Of a stretch of DNA of 50,000 nucleotides, positions 26,001-45,659 are shown piece after piece (the stretch's first letter is position 1; the number at the start of each line of letters is the position of its first letter). Under the pieces are notes generated by a model, which was not told where the DNA came from, made no database searches, and saw nothing but the letters and a program-made list of their open reading frames with translations. Origin of the DNA: Glandiceps talaboti (taxonomy: Eukaryota; Hemichordata; Enteropneusta; Spengelidae); NCBI RefSeq assembly GCF_964340395.1, contig NC_135566.1, positions 9,320,001 through 9,370,000 on the forward strand, in the 5' to 3' direction. Position numbers and translations under genes: made by a program.

Positions 26001-27949
26001 CCGTTCACGTACATGTTTTGGTCAATCCATGCATGAATGGGGCAAGATGCATTGGACCAAAATCTGACCCTGATTGCACCAGTATACAACGTTCATATGG
26101 ATTTGACGCCTACCAATGTCAGTGTCCCCCAGGTTACATCGGAGAGTATTGTGAGACCTACTACAACCAATGTGACAACAATCCCTGTGAATTCAACTAT
26201 ACTTGTATTGATATGGTAGGTATAGTTTGCTGATAAAGATTTAAATACTTATATCATTCTGATTCAATAAACGTCACTCTTAATTTAAAGAATGATGGAA
26301 ACTATTCAGATTTGCAAAGCCCATAAAAAAGAAATTGTGTTTTAATACTATTTGACTTTTCTGTGATCATTATGCAGGTAGAAGTGTTTGTGTGTCACTG
26401 TGAGAACCTGGATTGGCCATGTGGTGAGAAACCCGAGGCATTCCCTATTGCTTTAGCTACGTCTGTTTGTGTGGGGACCATTCTGTTTGTAATTATTGTA
26501 ATTATCATTTGGCGAAGAACTCGCTCAGCGAAGAAGGAACAGAAAGTACAGTGAGTATTATGAATAATCGCTTACCTGCTACTATTACAGTGACCTAGTT
26601 CAAATTTGTCAATATCTCTAGTTTTCTCTGTCATGTCATCCTTTCAAATCTATGAATGATAGAAAAAAATATTTCTAAATTCCTAATTATTAAAGGACAT
26701 GTCTACAGCAATAGTCATTCACCAACTGTTGATTTGTTTATTTATGAAGATATAGACTGCTTACATTTACATAGAAAACTCAGCTTGCCATATAGATACC
26801 TGTGGTGCTATCTTTCTTACCGGCGACTGTATTAAGTCTGCTGTGTATAGTAGGTGCTGTAAAACAGACAACTAACACTATGTTCTTGAGCGTTTATTTT
26901 CCTTCTGTCAGTTTCAAAATTCAATATTTTCTCCATTTTCTTCTATAATGTAGTCCTGAAACAGATATCAAGAATGTGTATGAGATGGACGTAAAGGATG
27001 ACATTGAGATGGAAAACGATGAGGGCGTGGAAGACAAAGTGGACGTCACTTTGCCGGAGGACGAGGGGGGTCTCGTTTCTGGCTTTGATGTCAGACACCT
27101 TCTGATGCCAGGAACTCCTGATCTCGATGAGGTAAATAGAAAACTGTATTTTTTGATCAACTAAGTATTAAACTATTAATGTACGTTGCTAATGACATAA
27201 TGTAGTCTCAATTAACACCTGTTGTAAAAGGTAGGTTACAAGGCTAACGCTAGGCTTTGAGATACTATCAGATTAACAGATATGCCATTGCACATCAATA
27301 GCGTTGTTAGATCTGGTCTTTGTATGTATGTTATTACTGAAAGCTTTTTAATTTTGCCAGTTTTGCCTTAGGATTACAGACAATGAGACCTGACCAAAAA
27401 TAGTGAATTTGTGTTGAGTGAACTCTTGCCAGGTCGACCATCCAGCCTTCTACAGAGACTAGCCAATATTTCCTTTCAACTTGTCAGCAATATTGTTGTT
27501 ATGGTTATTTATTGTAATAAATAATGATATATTTTTGTTGTGTAGGATATTGTGAATGAGGAACCCAAAGATCAACAACCAGAGAAGGCCAATGAAACCA
27601 AGGCAGCTGAAGCAGATGATGAAACTGAGGTTTCCAAAGTTGTGTTCTCTTCACCAACGCGATTTGGGTTCGTTGACGGACCCTACATGCCGGTAAGAAA
27701 GCTTACGTTACATCTGCACTTTTTATTCTATAATGTATCAAATAACTTAAAGGTAAATTGATTGCCAAACAATTAGGACAGAAATATAATGTCTCTGTGT
27801 ATTTTAGTTTTATTCAATAACATTTACGAAGCATGTTTTACAATATTTTTCAGAAATACGCCTGGGGCAAGGAAAAGGACAAGAAGAAGGGAAAGCAATC
27901 TACCGCTGAATATGCTGATCTGGAAGATGAAGACGAAACAGAGGCCTAG
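1..27949 (+). CDS. Giant mosaic single-pass membrane protein, 3' part (52 exons, 5' incomplete)
   Basis: I joined 52 exons by reading acceptor/donor pairs and checking phase at each of 51 junctions. The result is 10,209 nt, that is 3,402 codons plus TAG at 27947-27949, with no internal stop. Visible architecture: apple-like module; about 17 fibronectin-III-like repeats marked by VDxTPP, WxGFxDxESGI, AVGT and YYVTVRAxNxAG; a Cys/Thr-rich insert; unassigned domains; an RSKR site; cadherin-like units; two EGF-like modules; a transmembrane helix; an acidic tail. It is most likely a cell-surface adhesion or receptor protein, but its ligand and function are unknown and I do not recognise a named family member. 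Fifty introns are GT-AG and one is GC-AG. Exon coordinates are listed in the segment entries that follow. The N-terminus and any signal peptide lie upstream of the window. Individual borders, especially the weak acceptor of exon 2, need transcript confirmation. Confidence 0.9.
124..384. repeat. Compound tetranucleotide array (ATGT/ATGC/GCAC) ending in (GT)n
   Basis: Fills much of intron 1 of the giant gene. Blocks of ATGT, then ATGC, GCAC, ATGT, mixed ATGC and finally GT. It generates several overlapping false open frames on both strands. Confidence 0.95.
2681..9170 (+). other. Giant gene exons 6-18: fibronectin-III-like repeat block A
   Basis: Exons: 2681-2860, 3372-3552, 3849-4015, 4157-4330, 4469-4660, 5096-5275, 5534-5778, 6405-6526, 6781-6949, 7387-7546, 8041-8206, 8509-8777, 8950-9170. 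They encode about eight copies of a module of roughly 100 residues. Each starts near a VDxTPP motif (for example VDTSPPIPGEVFDG from exon 9, VDITPP from exon 18). It continues with a W-centred strand (SWHGFYDQESGI, SANWDGFYDPES), then a Y-x-W-x-VGT strand (YEWAVGTEP), and ends with YYVSVKAMNGAG. This order of strands resembles fibronectin type III modules, which serve as extracellular spacers or ligand-binding units. The assignment is by pattern only. Most modules are encoded by two or more exons. Confidence 0.8.
9382..9431. repeat. (GTT)n microsatellite
   Basis: Trinucleotide run with one interrupting GTC, inside intron 18 of the giant gene. Confidence 0.9.
9926..10034. repeat. (ATAC)n with central (AC)n
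   Basis: Tetranucleotide run split by a dinucleotide run, occupying about half of intron 19 of the giant gene. Confidence 0.9.
14311..14366. repeat. (GT)n/(CTGT)n microsatellite
   Basis: Dinucleotide run grading into imperfect CTGT units in intron 27 of the giant gene. Confidence 0.85.
17353..17485. repeat. (AATAT)n pentanucleotide followed by GATAT-type units
   Basis: Long AATAT run followed by gatat/gatatat variants in intron 32 of the giant gene. Confidence 0.9.
18025..18124. repeat. Trinucleotide cluster (AAC)n(GAC)n(TAC)n
   Basis: Three adjacent trinucleotide runs that differ at one base, in intron 33 of the giant gene. The pattern suggests point mutation and re-expansion of one ancestral array. 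Confidence 0.9.
19296..19364. repeat. (GTATT)n pentanucleotide
   Basis: About 13 units with a few GCATT variants at the left end, intron 35 of the giant gene. Confidence 0.9.
20132..22029 (+). other. Giant gene exons 38-41: last fibronectin-III-like repeats
   Basis: Exons: 20132-20327, 20520-20695, 21447-21636, 21871-22029. Exon 38 has a Cys-rich start (CLACITPCDQLNCDNSC) and ends with YHLTVKAVAG. Exon 39 carries the clear module start SSDGVYVDDTPP. Exon 40 has YRWAIGTQPSLTDIQDF and YYVTVEAINNAG. Exon 41 begins a further, diverged module with three Cys. The intron between exons 39 and 40 (20696-21446, 751 nt) shows no gene signal. Confidence 0.78.
22051..22120. repeat. (GTTC)n/(ATTC)n microsatellite
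   Basis: Imperfect tetranucleotide run 21 nt after the exon 41 donor. Confidence 0.85.
22464..24663 (+). other. Giant gene exons 42-47: membrane-proximal unassigned domains
   Basis: Exons: 22464-22686, 22879-22958, 23182-23346, 23805-23949, 24200-24351, 24572-24663. Exon 42 starts as a repeat remnant. Exons 43-45 are acidic and polar (VVILLKDSDGGSNG, LLSGSDLEEDY). Exons 46-47 encode a compact beta-rich segment (GPVYVTLHFNTTLFNDSN, TIMYWHTGAFQEW) with two Cys, one in exon 47 and one at the start of exon 48. It recalls the small beta domains that precede processing sites in other large surface proteins; this comparison is inference only. The exon 45 donor reads GC (ag|gcgagt) and is the only non-GT donor found in the gene. 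Confidence 0.75.
22992..23091. repeat. (GA)n microsatellite
   Basis: Polypurine run in intron 43 of the giant gene, ending about 90 nt before the exon 44 acceptor. Confidence 0.9.
25124..26215 (+). other. Giant gene exon 48: furin-type site, two cadherin-like units, EGF-like modules
   Basis: This exon of 1,092 nt (364 codons, residues 2842-3205) is about six times longer than its neighbours. RSKR at residues 2854-2857 (25160-25171) fits the furin consensus RxKR. From about residue 2881 the sequence matches cadherin-like / tandem Ig-fold units: EDGGTLQFQVTAFDDDGDP, then LTYRPCLDCFGTDFIHFIA; a second unit ends with YFPAEGYFGEDSFQINALD. Residues 3142-3185 form an EGF-like module (NPCMNGARC ... 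CQCPPGYIGEYC). A second EGF-like module begins with CDNNPCEFNYTC and finishes in exon 49. The donor is gatatg|gtaggt. Known roles of such parts are adhesion and spacing; the ligand is unknown. Confidence 0.88.
26378..26550 (+). other. Giant gene exon 49: end of EGF-like module and transmembrane helix
   Basis: The exon opens with VFVCHCENLDWPC, which supplies the last cysteines of the second EGF-like module. About ten residues later a 24-residue hydrophobic stretch follows (residues 3227-3250, rich in I, V, L and A). It is closed by WRRTRSAKK, a basic stop-transfer sequence, so the giant N-terminal part is extracellular and the C-terminus cytoplasmic. The exon ends in phase 2 (ca|gtgagt) and completes a His codon with the next exon. 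Confidence 0.88.
26954..27949 (+). other. Giant gene exons 50-52: acidic cytoplasmic tail and stop
   Basis: Exons: 26954-27131, 27546-27692, 27854-27949. With the end of exon 49 they give a tail of about 152 residues that is strongly acidic (DDIEMENDEGVED, LEDEDETEA) and has a lysine-rich patch near the end (KEKDKKKGK). No kinase, PDZ-ligand C-terminus or other catalytic domain is visible. A single YxxL element (EYADL, Tyr3391) lies 11 residues from the C-terminus. It could act as a sorting or phosphotyrosine motif, which is not shown by sequence alone. Confidence 0.87.
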
Positions 27950-28345
27950 AATAGTTGCTATGCATCTGTAGTTTGTTATGCCACTCAATTAAGGCGTCTG
28001 TCCATGAATTGTCTTGAATTGCTAAGGGGCGAGATCAATAGTTCACTGCAGGATAACAAAAAAACTAAATTCTTGTATTTAGGCCTCATACCTCCACCCC
28101 ATTTCTAACGTAATCGACAAAAAATGATAATTGTTTCAGACAGCACAGTCAATTTCAAATCATGAAGTATGTAGTAGTACTGTAGTACTATGGATACAAA
28201 GCCAGTATGTAGTGAGGAAAAAATAGCTCTTTCATTGACACTTTAATGTATTTTAGTGCCATGCATTTACTATAGCAAAAAGTCTTCCCTTTCTCGACAT
28301 GTTTCAGAAATATTTAAATTGAGGGGTACAAAACATGACATTAAA
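27950..28345 (+). promoter_or_regulatory. Candidate 3' UTR with ATTAAA poly(A) signal
   Basis: No AATAAA occurs close to the TAG. The nearest variant signal is ATTAAA at 28340-28345, which lies inside the MITE at 28025-28451. If it is used, the 3' UTR is about 0.4 kb and the transposon supplies the signal. Confidence 0.3.
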
Positions 28346-28451
28346 AGTAAATCGTTTTTGTCGCGTGAGAACAAAAATGGTTCAAACCCTCCACCCCATA
28401 ACTAAACAAATTGCGTTTTTTCTCCTCCATTGAACAATATATCTCGCCCCA
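28025..28451. mobile_element. MITE copy 1 (TA target duplication, about 21-bp TIRs)
   Basis: The left end (aggggcgagatcaatagttc, from 28025) and the reverse complement of the right end (tggggcgagatatattgttc, ending at 28451) form terminal inverted repeats of about 21 bp. TA flanks both ends (28023-28024 and 28452-28453), as in Tc1/mariner-type insertions. The 427-bp interior has no coding potential. A second copy sits at about 36471-37198 and shares the interior, including a single copy of the unit that is tandemly expanded there. It is a non-autonomous element; the transposase family is inferred only from the TA duplication. Confidence 0.7.
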
Positions 28452-28508
28452 TAATCATAGCATATTGTATTCAGGAAATGGTTATGATAAAATTGTATAC
28501 TTTATGCC

Positions 28509-28908
28509 GGGGGGGGGGGGTACTCGGACAAATGTTATATGGGGATGTGTGGCTCGGGTTTCAAAGATGTGCTCATTTCGAACGATTTTTTTTCTGCAAA
28601 AAGCTATCCATTCTTTATACAAACACTGAAGACCCTTGTTGAGGGCGCTACTCAGTTTACAAGACCATCTTAAAACTTTGTGAGTGTAGGCTCCTTATTT
28701 ATTGGAATTTTTGAAGGCGATTTTACTTTTTTGATCGAGGATTTGAGACACACCTAGAACATGATATATGAACTTGTCATTACCGAGCCCCATGTTAAAT
28801 GAATTTGTAGACAGAAAAGTGGACCCATGTTTAAGACTTTGTTGTAAGCAAACAAGTTATTCATGTGGGCGGCACATTCCTGTTCACCTTCCAAGTGAGC
28901 CCCCCCCC
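28509..28908. mobile_element. Possible dispersed repeat bounded by poly-G and poly-C
   Basis: A G12 run (28509-28520) followed by tactcgg, and a C9 run (28900-28908) preceded by caagtgag, are roughly inverted relative to each other. They delimit about 400 bp without coding signal. This layout suggests a repetitive element, but only one copy is in the window, so the call is tentative. Confidence 0.3.
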
Positions 28909-30353
28909 AGTCACTTTATAGAAAGGCTTGTGTTATTTTGTGGATATTAATGTCGACTTACATTAAGATGTACACGCATGCAATTTTGATTTCACTGTAA
29001 TTTGACTAAGAGTAACCAGTTTGAAGGATGTTGATTATCAATCATAATTGTTGAAAAATTGATAATATGTAACATTTCTGTAAAGTAGTAGGTAGTGTGT
29101 TTGAATTTGTCTAACCGAAATAACAGGTCATAATCTAGAGGTAATATACATAAAGAGTTTGAATGTTTGTAAGTTCTAATAATGTAATAAGAAGTACAGA
29201 AACAGTGTGTAATTTTAATTTACACAGATATTAGTGTTACAACTTCAGTCAAAAGACAAAATCACTACCATTCCACGTTACAGTAAAAACATTCGACACT
29301 GTCTTAGTACAGTACTGTGTCGTTCACTATTCAAAGTCACTACACTGCGCCGCATACAACGAAGGAAATCAAGCTATCGGCAATATACGTTTGACAAAGA
29401 CTAAAGCTATTGTTGCTGCGTGTGTAGACTACACAAGTGGGTGATAGAGTTGCCTTGGTTACTGGATATAATTACCCTGTAATCACGATAGTGTGACCGC
29501 TGAGTGAGGTTAAATATGTGGCATCCAGACGAACACTTTGGTAGCTTCTATCAGCATGTTACAACTACAGTGTTCTTAGTGTGTTTATCTTAGTTTGTCG
29601 ATAGCTTGATTTCCATAGTAGTATCTTGTCTGTTGGACTATGCCTGATAAATGAAATTCCCATAATGTTTAATTGCACCAATGATCCATGACTGTCCAGC
29701 AAAATATGTCCTATGAATACTAAATATATCAACGTGCAAGCATTGTTATTCGAGATCTTCGTCATTTCGGTCGGTACTTACTTGTATTCAAGTAAATTCA
29801 ACAGTAAATATTTGATTCGTAAACTAACTTTTGAAATTCATTAAAATTCTTGTATTTTTTGTGGTATTACCTAACCCATTGTCGTAAACCACGGGCATCG
29901 TTAAAGCACCGCCCAGCGGCGTGCTTCATTTTCGTTGCGTCAGCAGAAATATGAACACCCGCTTGCGAGAAATGAGTTATCCATGTTTTACGTTACACAG
30001 TCACTATTAACATCGAACAGGTCGTACGAAACTGAAAGAAAATTGTACAAGATTGCTTGTATTGATTTGTTTTCTGAGGTGGAATTGTTGTTGAATAACA
30101 TGAAATAAATATTCAGAATAAGCATTGCATTTGACGTGACTTGAATGATTTGTGAGAATGGAATGGGGTATGTGAAGTCTTTTTTTCACAAAATGCTTTG
30201 GTATAAGAAATTTGGTATGCAGCCTACCACTGCGATGAGACTTGCTCAAGTTTCCAGGATTTACCCTCTTTATTTGATTTTTCTATTACATGTGTGTGTT
30301 CTTTTGTGTGAAATGGTGACGTACTGAGGGTGAACGTCCAAACCCATAGGAGA
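28909..30353. other. Intergenic, no gene seen
   Basis: AT-rich sequence between two convergent genes. Open frames here are short (80 codons or fewer), lack recognisable domains, and no splice-consistent exon chain was found. No RNA gene was recognised. Confidence 0.6.
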
Positions 30354-30637
30354 CTACTATACTATATTATACTATACTATACTATACTATACTATACTAT
30401 ACTATACTATACTATGCTATGCTATGCTACACTATACTATACTATACTATACTATACTATACTATACTATGCTATGCTATGCTATGCTATGCTATGCTAT
30501 GCTATACTACACTACACTACACTACACTACACTACACTACACTACACTACACTACACTACACTACACTACACTATACTATACTATACTATACTATACTAT
30601 ACTATACTATACTATACTATACTATACTATACTATAC
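30354..30637. repeat. Pentanucleotide array (CTATA/CTATG/CTACA), 284 bp
   Basis: Blocks of three related 5-mers alternate: TATAC, then TATGC, back to TATAC, TATGC, then CTACA, and finally TATAC. Because the period is 5 and no unit combination makes a stop, it produces overlapping open frames of 74-111 codons that are not genes. Confidence 0.95.
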
Positions 30638-30771
30638 GAGTAACTGGGAAAATATGCAAAATTAAGGACATTTTCCTTTACAAAGTAAAGTAAAATAAAT
30701 TTGAAGGTTACTTGTTAAAGTTTCGAAAATTCGGTAGATATATTGTCATCTGAATTTCATGTGGTCTAAGT

Positions 30772-30777
30772 TTTAAT
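30772..30777 (-). promoter_or_regulatory. Candidate poly(A) signal ATTAAA for GGT
   Basis: ATTAAA on the minus strand about 100 nt past the GGT stop codon. No AATAAA was seen closer. Position is plausible for a short 3' UTR. Confidence 0.35.
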
Positions 30778-30875
30778 CTACCACTTTTTGTGTACCACAA
30801 TCAAAGAACGAACGAAGAGAGAGTTCATGAACCGGGAATCCATACTCTTTTCCCTCGTATGACTACAATATATAA

Positions 30876-39182
<8,307 letters not shown>

Positions 39183-39506
39183 GTTTACTTCGAAGCATAT
39201 ATATATTTACAAGTGTCCTTGAGAACCCAGTGACACGCCTGTTAATTGAGCACGTAAAGTTACGTTAATATGTTACGTGTATTAATCTGGGCTCAGATTC
39301 AGAATCAGATTTACATTGGAGGACAATATGAGGCTAGTCTAATCTAGTATTGAGCTTCAGCTTTATGCATCATGTTCATATATATAGTCTCATATACGGA
39401 AAATCACGATGACACCCAACGAAATCCATCAAACGAAAAATAAGACTACAGGAAATATCCCACTTCTCACCCACCACAAAATGTTACTTCCAAAGACTTG
39501 ACCTAC

Positions 39507-39768
39507 CACAAATGTCGCATTGACAAGCTGTAAATTTTCTCAGATTTTCAAGTAATTTTTCCCGAACAAGCTGATGAGACATCCCCTTTCCCTTCAAGTG
39601 AATGTGAAAAGGGGAACATTTCCGAGCCTCGATATACTTTTGTTTGGTGTCATCATGATTTTTCGAATATGAGGCTGAATCTGAGGCTAAATATGAGGCT
39701 ATCTGATTTTCAGACCATGATTGGTTATCAGATAGTAAGTTAAACACTGTCTCATCGATAAGGCATGG
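39507..39768 (-). other. Orphan exon candidate (87 codons)
   Basis: On the minus strand a good acceptor (gattatttctag|cc) and donor (tttgtg|gtaggt) bracket 262 nt that stay open in one frame, from [12 protein letters not shown] to CQCDICG. Part of it (ASYLASDSASYS) comes from a short local duplication. No domain recognised and no matching neighbour exon identified. It could be a pseudo-exon or a fragment of an element. Confidence 0.2.
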
Positions 39769-39859
39769 CTAGAAATAATCGTTAATATCAACAAGGCACC
39801 GACCGAAGCTGATCCTCTGAAAGGTAAAAGGTTAAATTCTATCTGAACGCAAAATCGGG

Positions 39860-40030
<171 letters not shown>

Positions 40031-40170
40031 CCGCAAATTTTGAACGGAAACGATTGCGGCGCATGTGTAAGAACTGTTGTAATTTTACATTTAAGTTACA
40101 AAGAGAACGGAGAAGGGAACACGAACCGTCGTAAATGTAACGGGAGGGTTTATGGTTGAGCCTGAGTGCA

Positions 40171-40183
40171 TGGATGGATGGAC

Positions 40184-40217
<34 letters not shown>

Positions 40218-40362
40218 ATGATGGGTGGGTTGGTTGGTGGGTTGGTGGATAGTGGATGGATGGCTGGATGGATGGATGGATGGATGGATTGATGGATGGA
40301 TGGATGGATGGATGGATGGTGTGATGGGTGGCTGGATGGATGGGTGGTTGGATGGATGGATG
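40171..40362. repeat. (GGAT)n degenerate array
   Basis: Tetranucleotide array with many single-base variants (ggtt, ggct, gggt), more decayed than its neighbours. Confidence 0.9.
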
Positions 40363-42466
<2,104 letters not shown>

Positions 42467-43860
42467 TGGTGATTATCATTGTACATGCCAACTGTATTCG
42501 AAAATATAAATCTTCATCATTCGGACCCGTGACTTCGAAAAAGTTAAGATCGTGGTATGAATCATGAATGGACGGTAATGAGTTCATCACCAATCGATGG
42601 TCAGGGAACGCATCCATGCATTCATGCAAAACAATGATGGTCTATTCTTCACGACTAATCCCCAAAGCCGGAAATCAGCTTTTGACTTAGCATCGATCAA
42701 CTAACTATCATGGAGGTAGTATCCTATCCATGGATCAACAATATTACATTTTTAGTTAATCCAAATTCGCAAGGCCCATTAGGACAGCACCAGGCTGATT
42801 TCAAGTTCAAGTCGGACTCTGCGTCCAAATATTCTCTATATACCGATACCGTGTTATTTTTTTCAGCCCTGATCCGTTTTCACGAGCCAGACTACAGTGA
42901 ACAGTCCCAAGTCCACCGTTCTCGAGCTTGCCTGAAAGGACATACCTTTTAGTGGGGGTCTGCCATCGCCGCTTTCTTTCTACATGTATATGTGTATTCG
43001 GGTGGCTTGTTTCACTTTTTATCGTTCTTGAAAATAATGTAAATAAATCAGTATTGCTAGCAAATGACGACAGCAATTACTGCCAAATCAATGTTGAAAA
43101 CATTTCTCGGATAAAATACTACCCAACATCGATTGCATTAGAGTCGAAAGCAGGGATACTAAAACATTTAGTTAAACTACACTATAATATATAAACTGCA
43201 GTCTACTTATTCCCCGCTCAATGTTTTATATGTATTTATTGTTGCGTTGTTGGTTTTTGCTCACGGCCACAATTTCTTTCGTGTTCAAATTACAATTTTG
43301 ATGATAGTTTCGGAACTGGTAGACCTAATACACTCCTTAAAAAAACACGAATGACCCGAAAACTTGTTGGAGTTTAACAGGCGACGATGCGTCGCGATCG
43401 GAATAGCGTGTAGGTCTAATTTATGTCACCGTGTTTTTTAAAAAAAACTAAAGTAATGTGAGAAAAACGATCATTAAGTAATTACTAATAATGATGTACT
43501 ACTAGTACATGTTGACCTTTCCCCGTTCCACATCATTACATCTCTTTCATTAATAAGTGGTAAAAGTATATCGTTGCTTTCACGTATACATTGCAGTGCA
43601 AAAATTGACCAAAATAAAGTCGTATATTATTTGAGATATTAAAGAGATTTCTACCAATTAATCCATAAGTTTGGCCAGTTGTAATTTTTTGTTGGCGTAC
43701 CAATTATATGCGTCACTGTAATTCATGGTGTATATCACATTTCAGGTTGACAGTTATAAAAGATATCGTGTAACGTGTCATTAAGTTAATAGTTTTAAAC
43801 TTTCGATGTTTTTTTTGTAAACGTTTTGCCCGTTGATGAAATTAAAATACCACTGAAAAA
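42467..43860. other. Intergenic, nothing recognised
   Basis: AT-rich sequence without coding, RNA or repeat signals that I can support. Confidence 0.5.
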
Positions 43861-44310
43861 TAAAGGTGAACACCACTCCATAAAATAGGGACATGTTCAT
43901 GAACTTTGGGTTCTGGAGAGTAATTTCATGATTTAAAATCACATGAATTTGGCTCGATTATCAAGAAACACCTTCATTGTTCTAGTAATAGTCCCATGGT
44001 GCTCCATGGGGATTTCAGAATATATGCATATGTATTAGATGAACACGTAATATTCTTGACCCCCCCCCCCCCCCCACAGTGCTTACTACCGTCAGATAGT
44101 TAGTCGTGAATATTCGTAATTCGTCGAATACATAATGCATGTCTGATTATCCCATGGCGCACCACAGCTAGAACAATGAAGGTGAATAAAGTTTCCATAT
44201 TTGATTTTTTATGGCAATCGCGAGAAATTTATGTGATGTGAAATCATAAATAACTCTAGAACCCAAATTTTATGAAAATACCTTTATTTCATGGAATGGC
44301 ATTCCCTTTA
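43861..44310. mobile_element. Foldback-type MITE with arms of about 140-160 bp
   Basis: The left arm (43861-43999) and right arm (44152-44310) are imperfect reverse complements along most of their length. Shared blocks include tttgggttct, atgattt, tcacat, caccttcattgttctag and ccatgg. The ends read TAAAGG...CCTTTA, consistent with a TA target duplication. The 152-bp centre contains a long poly-C run and no coding sequence. Confidence 0.65.
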
Positions 44311-45659
44311 ACGTAAAACAGTGCAAGTAGTAAGATTAGCATAGTTGCCTTTTTACTTGTCGGTTATGGTTATATGTATTTTGGTTTGATATTAGTTTGT
44401 AAACAGTCGAAAATCACGATGACTTGTCAGTCAACAAGTTGGAAAACACTTTCATGCCGATAGGCTTTGGTCGCCAGGTGATCGTACATGCTTTAACAAG
44501 TAAAACAATACAAATAAGTTTAAACAAGAAAATTACGATAAAAAAATATTGTTCTAGTTACAGCTACTATCAGGATGGTTCTAAGTGACCCCCCCCCCCC
44601 CCATCGTACCCAGCTACACTATATTACCATACTAATGCTTGAACAATTGCAAACAAACGCCTTCAGAAAACTTTGCATGGGGTATAGTAAATACAAGAAA
44701 ATGCAACATTGTGCATTGTCCGAGTAGAAGTATTTTGAAAAACACGTAAGTGAAAAGCCTGCGTATACACACCTTACAGAGACTACTTCAAACACTATAA
44801 TAGCATGATTTTACTTTGTTTGTGTCAGACAGTGAAACATGAATACTAATTCTTCCCACACATGTCTTTTGGTAGGCGTGTTTCTTTTCATTGAAGGACA
44901 CTATTGTGAAATACTCAAGCCAGCATAACGGTGATGATTGACGAAATTGACAGTTAAGGATTTTATCTGTCCATTGAGGAATTTACAAACGCGACTCTAT
45001 TAGTTAGTGGAGAAGTAAATATTTCCTTTAACACGGGTGCAAAAGGTTCTGTACTTTATAAGTTCTAAACACAATATCACAACCGTTTTCTCATCTGTGA
45101 TATTCTCCCTGCCTTGTTGTTTGCGCCGAACACGCTTTTTTTCCTTAACCAATGTTGTGTGTGTGTGTGTGGTGGGGGTGAGGGTGGGGCTTATATTATC
45201 ATTTGGTCAAACCCCCTTCCTCTTTTTTTTCCGCGAAAATGCCCTCTTATACAGTCTGAGACTACAATCCAACATGCATACGTAATTTCCAGTTAGAGCC
45301 CATTTTTAATGATTTGATTTCAAATTTTCAATATCATTTGTAATTCAAACTCGAAAACACGATATTAGTTAAATTTCTCTGTTTTGCCGATTCTTAAAGT
45401 TAAATTTCACGCCTTTTTTGGAGTAAAAAATCTCATTCTGTATGTCATGAAAATCATCTCTGTCTGTTACGAAGAATAAGATACTTCACACACTCGGCGA
45501 CCCGGCTTCTTTCGGGTGGCGAACTAACAAAACATTAACTGTACGATGACCTTTGTATTTACACTGAGGTAGACCAAGCCGATATTACATATTTACACTC
45601 GGTAAGGTTTAGCTAGTTGCCGTCGACGGTGGTTTATATCAATGTTTGGATTTTCACTT
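44311..45659. other. Intergenic, no gene seen
   Basis: Contains a poly-C run near 44589-44602 and a GT/GGGGT stretch near 45155-45190. No coding signal found. Confidence 0.5.

Noticed and set aside
30330-30693. Three overlapping open frames of 74-111 codons
   Set aside because: Produced by the pentanucleotide array, which lacks stops in these frames.
39198-39209. TATATATAT upstream of the GGT start as a TATA box
   Set aside because: Only about 16-27 nt before the ATG, too close to leave a normal 5' UTR.
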